64,000 nucleotides of DNA from Osmia lignaria lignaria (lineage: Eukaryota > Arthropoda > Insecta > Hymenoptera > Megachilidae): NCBI RefSeq assembly GCF_051020975.1, contig NW_027478160.1:2130001-2194000 (forward strand). The letters are read 5' to 3'. The notes beneath the pieces are model-generated. The model was not told the origin of the DNA. It saw nothing but the letters and a program-made list of their open reading frames with translations, and made no database searches. This document shows positions 23,716-36,199 of this stretch, piece by piece; positions within the stretch are counted from its first letter, which is position 1, and each line of letters starts with the position of its first letter. Made by a program: the position numbers and the translations under genes.

Positions 23716-25529
23716 CTCGAGATATATCAAGATATTTAAAAGTTCCGAAGCCGCACCAACATAATAGAGATACAGAAACACCGTGGCCCCTTTCTTTGAG
23801 ATAACTCTGCACTATTGCGAGCTGCAAATGTCACTTCCAGCTTAGCTGTGCAGAGGAAGAACAACAAGAAGAAGAAATATCTCGAAATATGTCCGTCAGG
23901 CCAGTTCCTTTGAGCTGAATCTGCAAATATCTCGGAAACGAAGCGAGCTATGGCAAAATGTTAAGAGACGTTTTTTGTAGAGAATTATGTTTCCTACAAT
24001 TTATGTTCTATGATATTTTTTGATCAGAAGCGTAGTTTTCGAGATATATCGATATATTTAAAAGTTCCGAAGCCGCACCAACATAATAGGGATACAGAAA
24101 CACCGTGGCCCCTTTCTTTGAGATAACTCTGCACTAGTGCGAGCCGCAAATGCCACTTCCAGCTTAGCTGTGCAGAAGAAGAACAACAAGAAGAAGAAAT
24201 ATCTCGAAATATGTCCGTCAGGCCCCTTCCCTTGAGATAAATCTGCAAATATCTCGGAAACGAAGCGAGCTATGGCAAAATGCTAAGAGACGTTTTTTGT
24301 AGAGAATTATGTTTCCTACAATTTATGTTCTATCATATTTTTTGATCAGAAGCGTAGTTTTTGAGATATATCGAGATATTTAAAAGTTCCGAAGCCGCAC
24401 CAACATAATAGAGAAACAGAAACACCGTGGCCCCTTTCTTTGAGATAACTCTGCACTACTGCGAGCCGCAAATGCCACTTCCAGCTTAGCTGTGCAGAAG
24501 AAGAACAACAAGAAGAAGAAATATCTCGAAATATGTCCGTCAGGCCCCTTCCCTTGAGATAAATCTGCAAATATCTCGGAAACGAAGCGAGCTATGGCAA
24601 AATGTTTACAGACCTTTCTTGTAGAGAATTAAGTTTCCTACTTTTTATGTAGTATGATATTTTTTGATCAGATGCGTAGTTCTCGAGATATATCAAGATA
24701 TTTAAAAGTTCCGAAGCCGCACCAACATAATAGAGATACAGAAACACCGTGGCCCCTTTCTTTGAGATAACTCTGCACTATTGCGAGCTGCAAATGGCAC
24801 TTCCAGCTTAGCTGTGCAGAGGAAGAACAACAAGAAGAAGTAGTATCTCGAAATATGTCCGTCAGGCCCGTTCCTTTGAGCTGAATCTGCAAATATCTCG
24901 GAAACGAAGCGAGCTATGGCAAAATGTTAAGAGACGTTCTTTGTAGAGAATTATGTTTCCTACAATTTATGTTCTATCATATTTTTTGATCAGAAGCGTA
25001 GTTTTTGAGATATATCGAGATATTTAAAAGTTCCGAAGCCGCACCAACATAATAGAGATACAGAAACACCGTGGCCCCTTTCTTTGAGATAACTCTGCAC
25101 TAGTGCGAGCCGCAAATGCCACTTCCAGCTTAGCTGTGCAGAAGAAGAACAACAAGAAGAAGAAACATCTCGAAATATGTCCGACAGGCCCCTTCCCTTG
25201 AGATAAATCTGCAAATATCTCGGAAACGAAGCGAGCTATGGCGAAATGTTAAGAGACCTTTTTTGTAGAGAATTAAGTTTCCTACTTTTTATCTTCTACG
25301 ATATTTTTTGATCAGATGCGTAGTTCTCGAGATATATCAAGATATTTAAAAGTTCCGAAGCCGCACCAACATAATAGAGATACAGAAACACCGTGGCCCC
25401 TTTCTTTGAGATAACTCTGCACTATTGCGCGCTGCAAATGCCACTTCCAGCTTAGCTGTGTAGAAGAAGAACAACAAGAAGAAGAAATATCTCGAAATAT
25501 GTCCATCAGGACCCTTCCCTTGAGATAAA

Positions 25530-26573
25530 TCTGCAAATATCTCGGAAACGAAGCGAGCTATGGCAAAATGTTAAGAGACCTTTTTTGTAGAGAATAATGT
25601 TTCCTACAATTTACGTTCTATGATATTTTTTGATCAGAAGCGTAGTTTTCGAGATATATCGAGATATTTAAAAGTTCCGAAGCCGCACCAACATAATAGA
25701 GATACAGAAACACCGTGGCCCCTTTCTTTGAGATAACTCTGCACTATTGCGACCTGCAAATGCCACTTCCAGCTCAGCTGTGCAGAAGAAGAACAACAAG
25801 AAGAAGAAATATCTCGAAATATGTCCGTCAGGCCCCTTCCCTTGAGATAAATCTGCAAATATCTCGGAAACGAAGCGAGCTATGGCAAAATGTTAAGAGA
25901 CCGTTTTTGTAGAGAATTAAGTTTCCTACTTTTTATGTTCTATGATATTTTTTGATCAGATGCGTAGTTCTCGAGATATATCAAGATATTTAAAAGTTCC
26001 GAAGCCGCACCAACATAATAGAGATACAGAAACACCGTGGCCCCTTTCTTTGAGATAACTCTGCACTATTGCGAGCTGCAAATGCCACTTCCAGCTTAGC
26101 TGTGCAGAAGAAGAACAACAAGAAGAAGAAATATCTCGAAATATGTCCATCAGGACCCTTCCCTTGAGATAAATCTGCAAATATCTCGGAAACGAAGCGA
26201 GCTATGGCAAAATGTTAAGAGACCTTTTTTGTAGAGAATAATGTTTCCTACAATTTACGTTCTATGACATTTTTTGATCAGAAGCGTAGTTTTCGAGATA
26301 TATCGAGATATTTAAAAGTTCCGAAGCCGCACCAACATAATAGAGATACAGAAACACCGTGGCCCCTTTCTTTGAGATAACTCTGCACTATTGCGACCTG
26401 CAAATGCCACTTCCAGCTCAGCTGTGCAGAAGAAGAACAACAAGAAGAAGAAATATCTCGAAATATGTCCGTCAGGCCCCTTCCCTTGAGATAAATCTGC
26501 AAATATCTCGGAAACGAAGCGAGCTATGGCAAAATGTTAAGAGACGTTTTTTGTAGACAATTATGTTTCCTAC
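25530..26573 (+). repeat. Block duplication 7, left copy (partner about 34546-35589)
   Basis: A little over three monomers recur 9,016 bp (28 monomers) downstream. Shared marks are GAGAATAATG with TTTACGTTCTATG, GTCCATCAGGACCC, CTATGACATTTT (26267 and 35283) and two CAGCTCAGCTG units. Two differences were noted (C25617 against G34633, and GTAGACAATT near 26555 against GTAGAGAATT). Confidence 0.82.
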
Positions 26574-29463
26574 TTTTTATGTTCTATGATATTTTTTGAT
26601 CAGATGCGTAGTTCTCGAGATATATCAAGATATTTAAAAGTTCCGAAGCCGCACCAACATAATAGAGATACAGAAACACCGTGGCCCCTTTCTTTGAGAT
26701 AACTCTGCACTATTGCGAGCTGTAAATGCCACTTCCAGCTTAGCTGTGCAGAAGAAGAACAACAAGAAGAAGAAATATCTCGAAATATGTCCGTCAGGCC
26801 CCTTCCCTTGAGATATATCTGCAAATATCTCGGAAACGAAGCGAGCTATGGCAAAATGTTAAGAGACCTTTTTTGTAGAGAATTCTGATTCCTACAATTT
26901 ATGTTCTATGATATTTTTTGATCAGAAGCGTAGTTTTCGAGATACATCGAGATATTTAAAAGTTCCGAAGCCGCACCAACATAATAGAGATACAGAAACA
27001 CCGTGGCCCCTTTCTTTGAGATAACTCTGCACTAGTGCGAGCCGCAAATGCCACTTCCAGCTTAGCTGTGCAGAAGAAGAACAACAAGAAGAAGAAATAT
27101 CTCGAAATATGTCCGTCAGGCCCCTTCCCTTGAGATAAATCTGCAAATATCTCGGAAACGAAGCGAGCTATGGCAAAATGTTAAGAGACCTTTTTTGTAG
27201 AGAATTAAGTTTCCTACTTTTTATGTTCTATGATATTTTTTGATCAGATGCGTAGTTCTCGAGATATATCAAGATATTTAAAAGTTCCGAAGCCGCACCA
27301 ACATAATAGAGATACAGAAACACCGTGGCCCCTTTCTTTGAGATAACTCTGCACTATTGCGAGCTGCAAATGTCACTTCCAGCTTAGCCGTGCAGAGGAA
27401 GAACAACAAGAAGAAGAAATATATCGAAATATGTCCGTCAGGCCAGTTCCTTTGAGCTGAATCTGCAAATATCTCGGAAACGAAGCGAGCTATGGCAAAA
27501 TGTTAAGAGACGTTTTTTGTAGAGAATTATGTTTCCTATAATTTATGTTCTATGATATTTTTTGATCAGAAGCGTAGTTTTCGAGATATATCGAGATATT
27601 TAAAAGTTCCGAAGCCGCACCAACATGATAGAGATACAGAAACACCGTGGCCCCTTTCTTTGAGATAACTCTGCACTAGTGCGAGCCGCAAATGCCACTT
27701 CCAGCTTAGCTGTGCAGAAGAAGAACAACAAGAAGAAGAAATATCTCGAAATATGTCCGACAGGCCCCTTCCCTTGAGATAAATCTGCAAATATCTCGGA
27801 AACGAAGTGAGCTATGGCGAAATGTTAAGAGACCTTTTCTGTAGAGAATTAAGTTTCCTACTTTTTATCTTCTATGATATTTTATGATCAGATGCGTAGT
27901 TCTCGAGATATATCAAGATATTTAAAAGTTCCGAAGCCGCACCAACATAATAGAGATACAGAAACACCGTGGCCCCTCTCTTTGAGATAACTCTGCACTA
28001 TTGCGAGCTGCAAATGCCACTTCCAGCTTAGCTGTGCCGAAGAAGAACAACAAGAAGAAGAAATATCTCGAAATATGTCCGTCAGGCCCCTTCCCTTGAG
28101 ATAAATCTGCAAATATCTCGGAAACGAAGCGAGCTATGGCAAAATGTTTACAGACCTTTCTTGTAGAGAATTAAGTTTCCTACTTTTTATGTAGTATGAT
28201 ATTTTTTGATCAGATGCGTAGTTCTCGAGATATATCAAGATATTTAAAAGTTCCGAAGCCGCACCAACATAATAGAGATACAGAAACACCGTGGCCCCTT
28301 TCTTTGAGATAACTCTGCACTATTGCGAGCTGCAAATGCCACTTCCAGCTTAGCTGTGCAGAGGAAGAACAACAAGAAGAAGTAGTATCTCGAAATATGT
28401 CCGTCAGGCCCGTTCCTTTGAGCTGAATCTGCAAATATCTCGGAAACGAAGCGAGCTATGGCAAAATGTTAAGAGACGTTTTTTGTAGAGAATTATGTTT
28501 CCTACAATTTATGTTCTATCATATTTTTTGATCAGAAGCGTAGTTTTTGAGATATATCGAGATATTTAAAAGTTCCGAAGCCGCACCAACATAATAGAGA
28601 TACAGAAACACCGTGGCCCCTTTCTTTGAGATAACTCTGCACTATTGCGAGCTGCAAATGCCACTTCCAGCTTAGCTGTGCAGAGGAAGAACAACAAGAA
28701 GAAGTAGTATCTCGAAATATGTCCGTCAGGCCCGTTCCTTTGAGCTGAATCTGCAAATATCTCGGAAACGAAGCGAGCTATGGCAAAATGTTAAGAGACG
28801 TTTTTTGTAGAGAATTATGTTTCCTACAATTTATGTTCTATCATATTTTTTGATCAGAAGCGTAGTTTTTGAGATATATCGAGATATTTAAAAGTTCCGA
28901 AGCCGCACCAACATAATAGAGATACAGAAACACCGTGGCCCCTTTCTTTGAGATAACTCTGCACTATTGCGACCTGCAAATGCCACTTCCAGCTCAGCTG
29001 TGCAGAAGAAGAACAACAAGAAGAAGAAATATCTCGAAATATGTCCGTCAGGCCCCTTCCCTTGAGATAAATCTGCAAATATCTCGGAAACGAAGCGAGC
29101 TATGGCAAAATGTTAAGAGACCGTTTTTGTAGAGAATTACGTTTCCTACTTTTTATGTTCTATGATATTTTTTGATCAGATGCGTAGTTCTCGAGATATA
29201 TCAAGATATTTAAAAGTTCCGAAGCCGCACCAACATAATAGAGATACAGAAACACCGTGGCCCCTTTCTTTGAGATAACTCTGCACTATTGCGAGCTGTA
29301 AATGCCACTTCCAGCTTAGCTGTGCAGAAGAAGAACAACAAGAAGAAGAAATATCTCGAAATATGTCCGTCAGGCCCCTTCCCTTGAGATATATCTGCAA
29401 ATATCTCGGAAACGAAGCGAGCTATGGCAAAATGTTAAGAGACCTTTTTTGTAGAGAATTCTG
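26565..29463 (+). repeat. Block duplication 6, left copy (partner 29141-32039), with a replaced patch
   Basis: The copies lie 2,576 bp (eight monomers) apart and overlap. From 26565 to 27366 no difference from 29141-29942 was found. From 27367 to 27529 the copies belong to different variant families. From 27530 to 29463 only three differences were found (G27627, C29140 and C29422 against A, A and G). Shared marks include AATTCTGATTCC, CGAGATACATCG, GAAGTGAGCTATGGCGAAATG, TATTTTATGATC and two consecutive GAAGTAGTATCTCG units. Confidence 0.88.
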
Positions 29464-32039
29464 ATTCCTACAATTTATGTTCTATGATATTTTTTGATCA
29501 GAAGCGTAGTTTTCGAGATACATCGAGATATTTAAAAGTTCCGAAGCCGCACCAACATAATAGAGATACAGAAACACCGTGGCCCCTTTCTTTGAGATAA
29601 CTCTGCACTAGTGCGAGCCGCAAATGCCACTTCCAGCTTAGCTGTGCAGAAGAAGAACAACAAGAAGAAGAAATATCTCGAAATATGTCCGTCAGGCCCC
29701 TTCCCTTGAGATAAATCTGCAAATATCTCGGAAACGAAGCGAGCTATGGCAAAATGTTAAGAGACCTTTTTTGTAGAGAATTAAGTTTCCTACTTTTTAT
29801 GTTCTATGATATTTTTTGATCAGATGCGTAGTTCTCGAGATATATCAAGATATTTAAAAGTTCCGAAGCCGCACCAACATAATAGAGATACAGAAACACC
29901 GTGGCCCCTTTCTTTGAGATAACTCTGCACTATTGCGAGCTGTAAATGCCACTTCCAGCTTAGCTGTGCAGAAGAAGAACAACAAGAAGAAGAAATATCT
30001 CGAAATATGTCCGTCAGGCCCCTTCCCTTGAGATATATCTGCAAATATCTCGGAAACGAAGCGAGCTATGGCAAAATGTTAAGAGACCTTTTTTGTAGAG
30101 AATTCTGTTTCCTATAATTTATGTTCTATGATATTTTTTGATCAGAAGCGTAGTTTTCGAGATATATCGAGATATTTAAAAGTTCCGAAGCCGCACCAAC
30201 ATAATAGAGATACAGAAACACCGTGGCCCCTTTCTTTGAGATAACTCTGCACTAGTGCGAGCCGCAAATGCCACTTCCAGCTTAGCTGTGCAGAAGAAGA
30301 ACAACAAGAAGAAGAAATATCTCGAAATATGTCCGACAGGCCCCTTCCCTTGAGATAAATCTGCAAATATCTCGGAAACGAAGTGAGCTATGGCGAAATG
30401 TTAAGAGACCTTTTCTGTAGAGAATTAAGTTTCCTACTTTTTATCTTCTATGATATTTTATGATCAGATGCGTAGTTCTCGAGATATATCAAGATATTTA
30501 AAAGTTCCGAAGCCGCACCAACATAATAGAGATACAGAAACACCGTGGCCCCTCTCTTTGAGATAACTCTGCACTATTGCGAGCTGCAAATGCCACTTCC
30601 AGCTTAGCTGTGCCGAAGAAGAACAACAAGAAGAAGAAATATCTCGAAATATGTCCGTCAGGCCCCTTCCCTTGAGATAAATCTGCAAATATCTCGGAAA
30701 CGAAGCGAGCTATGGCAAAATGTTTACAGACCTTTCTTGTAGAGAATTAAGTTTCCTACTTTTTATGTAGTATGATATTTTTTGATCAGATGCGTAGTTC
30801 TCGAGATATATCAAGATATTTAAAAGTTCCGAAGCCGCACCAACATAATAGAGATACAGAAACACCGTGGCCCCTTTCTTTGAGATAACTCTGCACTATT
30901 GCGAGCTGCAAATGCCACTTCCAGCTTAGCTGTGCAGAGGAAGAACAACAAGAAGAAGTAGTATCTCGAAATATGTCCGTCAGGCCCGTTCCTTTGAGCT
31001 GAATCTGCAAATATCTCGGAAACGAAGCGAGCTATGGCAAAATGTTAAGAGACGTTTTTTGTAGAGAATTATGTTTCCTACAATTTATGTTCTATCATAT
31101 TTTTTGATCAGAAGCGTAGTTTTTGAGATATATCGAGATATTTAAAAGTTCCGAAGCCGCACCAACATAATAGAGATACAGAAACACCGTGGCCCCTTTC
31201 TTTGAGATAACTCTGCACTATTGCGAGCTGCAAATGCCACTTCCAGCTTAGCTGTGCAGAGGAAGAACAACAAGAAGAAGTAGTATCTCGAAATATGTCC
31301 GTCAGGCCCGTTCCTTTGAGCTGAATCTGCAAATATCTCGGAAACGAAGCGAGCTATGGCAAAATGTTAAGAGACGTTTTTTGTAGAGAATTATGTTTCC
31401 TACAATTTATGTTCTATCATATTTTTTGATCAGAAGCGTAGTTTTTGAGATATATCGAGATATTTAAAAGTTCCGAAGCCGCACCAACATAATAGAGATA
31501 CAGAAACACCGTGGCCCCTTTCTTTGAGATAACTCTGCACTATTGCGACCTGCAAATGCCACTTCCAGCTCAGCTGTGCAGAAGAAGAACAACAAGAAGA
31601 AGAAATATCTCGAAATATGTCCGTCAGGCCCCTTCCCTTGAGATAAATCTGCAAATATCTCGGAAACGAAGCGAGCTATGGCAAAATGTTAAGAGACCGT
31701 TTTTGTAGAGAATTAAGTTTCCTACTTTTTATGTTCTATGATATTTTTTGATCAGATGCGTAGTTCTCGAGATATATCAAGATATTTAAAAGTTCCGAAG
31801 CCGCACCAACATAATAGAGATACAGAAACACCGTGGCCCCTTTCTTTGAGATAACTCTGCACTATTGCGAGCTGTAAATGCCACTTCCAGCTTAGCTGTG
31901 CAGAAGAAGAACAACAAGAAGAAGAAATATCTCGAAATATGTCCGTCAGGCCCCTTCCCTTGAGATATATCTGCAAATATCTCGGAAACGAAGCGAGGTA
32001 TGGCAAAATGTTAAGAGACCTTTTTTGTAGAGAATTCTG
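29464..32039 (+). repeat. Block duplication 6, remainder of the right copy
   Basis: The right copy runs from 29141 to 32039; its first 323 bases are also the end of the left copy, so the two overlap. It carries GCGAGGTATGG (31995-32003) as a private change. Beyond 32039 the sequence continues as a different type B unit with GAAACATCTCG, seen otherwise at about 25,160. Confidence 0.85.
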
Positions 32040-33179
32040 TTTCCTACAATTTATGTTCTATGATATTTTTTGATCAGAAGCGTAGTTTTCGAGATATATC
32101 GAGATATTTAAAAGTTCCGAAGCCGCACCAACATAATAGAGATACAGAAACACCGTGGCCCCTTTCTTTGAGATAACTCTGCACTAGTGCGAGCCGCAAA
32201 TGCCACTTCCAGCTTAGCTGTGCAGAAGAAGAACAACAAGAAGAAGAAACATCTCGAAATATGTCCGACAGGCCCCTTCCCTTGAGATAAATCTGCAAAT
32301 ATCTCGGAAACGAAGCGAGCTATGGCAAAATGTTAAGAGACCTTTTTTGTAGAGAATAATGTTTCCTACAATTTACGTTCTATGATATTTTTTGATCAGA
32401 AGCGTAGTTTTCGAGATATATCGAGATATTTAAAAGTTCCGAAGCCGCACCAACATAATAGAGATACAGAAACACCGTGGCCCCTTTCTTTGAGATAACT
32501 CTGCACTATTGCGACCTGCAAATGCCACTTCCAGCTCAGCTGTGCAGAAGAAGAACAACAAGAAGAAGAAATATCTCGAAATATGTCCGTCAGGCCCCTT
32601 CCCTTGAGATAAATCTGCAAATATCTCGGAAACGAAGCGAGCTATGGCAAAATGTTAAGAGACCGTTTTTGTAGAGAATTAAGTTTCCTACTTTTTATGT
32701 TCTATGATATTTTTTGATCAGATGCGTAGTTCTCGAGATATATCAAGATATTTAAAAGTTCCGAAGCCGCACCAACATAATAGAGATACAGAAACACCGT
32801 GGCCCCTTTCTTTGAGATAACTCTGCACTATTGCGAGCTGTAAATGCCACTTCCAGCTTAGCTGTGCAGAAGAAGAACAACAAGAAGAAGAAATATCTCG
32901 AAATATGTCCGTCAGGCCCCTTCCCTTGAGATATATCTGCAAATATCTCGGAAACGAAGCGAGCTATGGCAAAATGTTAAGAGACCTTTTTTGTAGAGAA
33001 TTCTGTTTCCTACAATTTATGTTCTATGATATTTTTTGATCAGAAGCGTAGTTTTCGAGATATATCGAGATATTTAAAAGTTCCGAAGCCGCACCAACAT
33101 AATAGAGATACAGAAACACCGTGGCCCCTTTCTTTGAGATAACTCTGCACTATTGCGAGCTGCAAATGTCACTTCCAGC

Positions 33180-34588
33180 TTAGCTGTGCAGAAGAAGAAC
33201 AACAAGAAGAAGAAATATCTCGAAATATGTCCGTCAGGCCCCTTCCCTTGAGATAAATCTGCAAATATCTCGGAAACGAAGCGAGCTATGGCAAAATGTT
33301 AAGAAACCTTTTTTGTAGAGAATTAAGTTTCCTACTTTTTATGTTCTATGATATTTTTTGATCAGATGCGTAGTTCTCGAGATATATCAAGATATTTAAA
33401 AGTTCCGAAGCCGCACCAACATAATAGAGATACAGAAACACCGTGGCCCCTTTCTTTGAGATAACTCTGCACTATTGCGAGCTGCAAATGTCACTTCCAG
33501 CTTAGCCGTGCAGAGGAAGAACAACAAGAAGAAGAAATATCTCGAAATATGTCCGTCAGGCCAGTTCCTTTGAGCTGAATCTGCAAATATCTCGGAAACG
33601 AAGCGAGCTATGGCAAAATGTTAAGAGACGTTTTTTGTAGAGAATTATGTTTCCTATAATTTATGTTCTATGATATTTTTTGATCAGAAGCGTAGTTTTC
33701 GAGATATATCGAGATATTTAAAAGTTCCGAAGCCGCACCAACATAATAGAGATACAGAAACACCGTGGCCCCTTTCTTTGAGATAACTCTGCACTAGTGC
33801 GAGCCGCAAATGCCACTTCCAGCTTAGCTGTGCAGAAGAAGAACAACAAGAAGAAGAAATATCTCGAAATATGTCCGACAGGCCCCTTCCCTTGAGATAA
33901 ATCTGCAAATATCTCGGAAACGAAGTGAGCTATGGCGAAATGTTAAGAGACCTTTTCTGTAGAGAATTAAGTTTCCTACTTTTTATCTTCTATGATATTT
34001 TTTGATCAGATGCGTAGTTCTCGAGATATATCAAGATATTTAAAAGTTCCGAAGCCGCACCAACATAATAGAGATACAGAAACACCGTGGCCCCTCTCTT
34101 TGAGATAACTCTGCACTATTGCGAGCTGCAAATGCCACTTCCAGCTTAGCTGTGCCGAAGAAGAACAACAAGAAGAAGAAATATCTCGAAATATGTCCGT
34201 CAGGCCCCTTCCCTTGAGATAAATCTGCAAATATCTCGGAAACGAAGCGAGCTATGGCAAAATGTTTACAGACCTTTCTTGTAGAGAATTAAGTTTCCTA
34301 CTTTTTATGTAGTATGATATTTTTTGATCAGATGCGTAGTTCTCGAGATATATCAAGATATTTAAAAGTTCCGAAGCCGCACCAACATAATAGAGATACA
34401 GAAACACCGTGGCCCCTTTCTTTGAGATAACTCTGCACTATTGCGAGCTGCAAATGCCACTTCCAGCTTAGCTGTGCAGAGGAAGAACAACAAGAAGAAG
34501 TAGTATCTCGAAATATGTCCGTCAGGCCCGTCCCTTTGAGCTGAATCTGCAAATATCTCGGAAACGAAGCGAGCTATGGCAAAATGTT
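33180..34588 (+). repeat. Block duplication 8, left copy (partner about 36400-37808)
   Basis: Just over four monomers recur 3,220 bp (ten monomers) downstream with about six substitutions. Shared marks are TGTCACTTCCAGCTTAGCCG, TTTCCTATAATTT, GAAGTGAGCTATGGCGAAATG, TTTATCTTCTATG, TGTTTACAGACC and TTATGTAGTATG. A private change in this copy is CTGTGCCGAAG (34151), shared with 28,036 and 30,612 but not with the right copy. Confidence 0.82.
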
Positions 34589-35589
34589 AAGAGACCTTTT
34601 TTGTAGAGAATAATGTTTCCTACAATTTACGTTGTATGATATTTTTTGATCAGAAGCGTAGTTTTCGAGATATATCGAGATATTTAAAAGTTCCGAAGCC
34701 GCACCAACATAATAGAGATACAGAAACACCGTGGCCCCTTTCTTTGAGATAACTCTGCACTATTGCGACCTGCAAATGCCACTTCCAGCTCAGCTGTGCA
34801 GAAGAAGAACAACAAGAAGAAGAAATATCTCGAAATATGTCCGTCAGGCCCCTTCCCTTGAGATAAATCTGCAAATATCTCGGAAACGAAGCGAGCTATG
34901 GCAAAATGTTAAGAGACCGTTTTTGTAGAGAATTAAGTTTCCTACTTTTTATGTTCTATGATATTTTTTGATCAGATGCGTAGTTCTCGAGATATATCAA
35001 GATATTTAAAAGTTCCGAAGCCGCACCAACATAATAGAGATACAGAAACACCGTGGCCCCTTTCTTTGAGATAACTCTGCACTATTGCGAGCTGCAAATG
35101 CCACTTCCAGCTTAGCTGTGCAGAAGAAGAACAACAAGAAGAAGAAATATCTCGAAATATGTCCATCAGGACCCTTCCCTTGAGATAAATCTGCAAATAT
35201 CTCGGAAACGAAGCGAGCTATGGCAAAATGTTAAGAGACCTTTTTTGTAGAGAATAATGTTTCCTACAATTTACGTTCTATGACATTTTTTGATCAGAAG
35301 CGTAGTTTTCGAGATATATCGAGATATTTAAAAGTTCCGAAGCCGCACCAACATAATAGAGATACAGAAACACCGTGGCCCCTTTCTTTGAGATAACTCT
35401 GCACTATTGCGACCTGCAAATGCCACTTCCAGCTCAGCTGTGCAGAAGAAGAACAACAAGAAGAAGAAATATCTCGAAATATGTCCGTCAGGCCCCTTCC
35501 CTTGAGATAAATCTGCAAATATCTCGGAAACGAAGCGAGCTATGGCAAAATGTTAAGAGACGTTTTTTGTAGAGAATTATGTTTCCTAC
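34546..35589 (+). repeat. Block duplication 7, right copy
   Basis: The right copy of 25530-26573. It is directly abutted on the left by the end of block 8 (34588), so this is a junction between two separately copied pieces. The CTATGACATTTT mark inside it also occurs near 38,501 and 45,588, showing further spread of the same lineage. Confidence 0.82.
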
Positions 35590-36199
35590 AATTTATGTTC
35601 TATGATATTTTTTGATCAGAAGCGTAGTTTTCGAGATATATCGAGATATTTAAAAGTTCCGAAGCCGCACCAACATAATAAGGATACAGAAACACCGTGG
35701 CCCCTTTCTTTGAGATAACTCTGCACTAGTGCGAGCCGCAAATGCCACTTCCAGCTTAGCTGTGCAGAAGAAGAACAACAAGAAGAAGAAATATCTCGAA
35801 ATATGTCCGTCAGGCCCCTTCCCTTGAGATAAATCTGCAAATATCTCGGAAACGAAGCGAGCTATGGCAAAATGTTAAGAGACCTTTTTTGTAGAGAATT
35901 AAGTTTCCTACTTTTTATGTTCTATGATATTTTTTGATCAGATGCGTAGTTCTCGAGATATATCAAGATATTTAAAAGTTCCGAAGCCGCACCAACATAA
36001 TAGAGATACAGAAACACCGTGGCCCCTTTCTTTGAGATAACTCTGCACTATTGCGAGCTGTAAATGCCACTTCCAGCTTAGCTGTGCAGAAGAAGAACAA
36101 CAAGAAGAAGAAATATCTCGAAATATGTCCGTCAGGCCCCTTCCCTTGAGATATATCTGCAAATATCTCGGAAACGAAGCGAGCTATGGCAAAATGTTA

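Larger units (their letters stand above)
14020..24290 (+). repeat. Array zone II: alternating A/B dimers, GATGAGATGCG and GGGATACAG variants
   Basis: About 32 monomers. Types A and B alternate without exception from the monomer at about 19,198 to that at 23,380 (14 units), and nearly so from 14,690. Many B units read ATAGGGATACAG, and several A units read TTTTTTGATGAGATGCG so that the TGATCA site is lost. A TGTCACTTCC variant marks the A units near 15,334, 20,806, 22,736 and 23,702, each followed by a B unit with CGATATATTT. The zone contains one tandem trimer and one tandem hexamer duplication. The right boundary is the monomer beginning near 24,346, where CTATCATATTTT and GTTTTTGAGATAT first appear. 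Confidence 0.7.

Noticed and set aside
25715..25912. A 65-codon plus-strand open frame in the CAGCTCAGCTG monomers (18 copies)
   Set aside because: It starts with GTG in all but one copy (45678 has ATG by a G-to-A change). It exists only because the GACCTGC variant removes a stop, and it resembles no domain I recognise.
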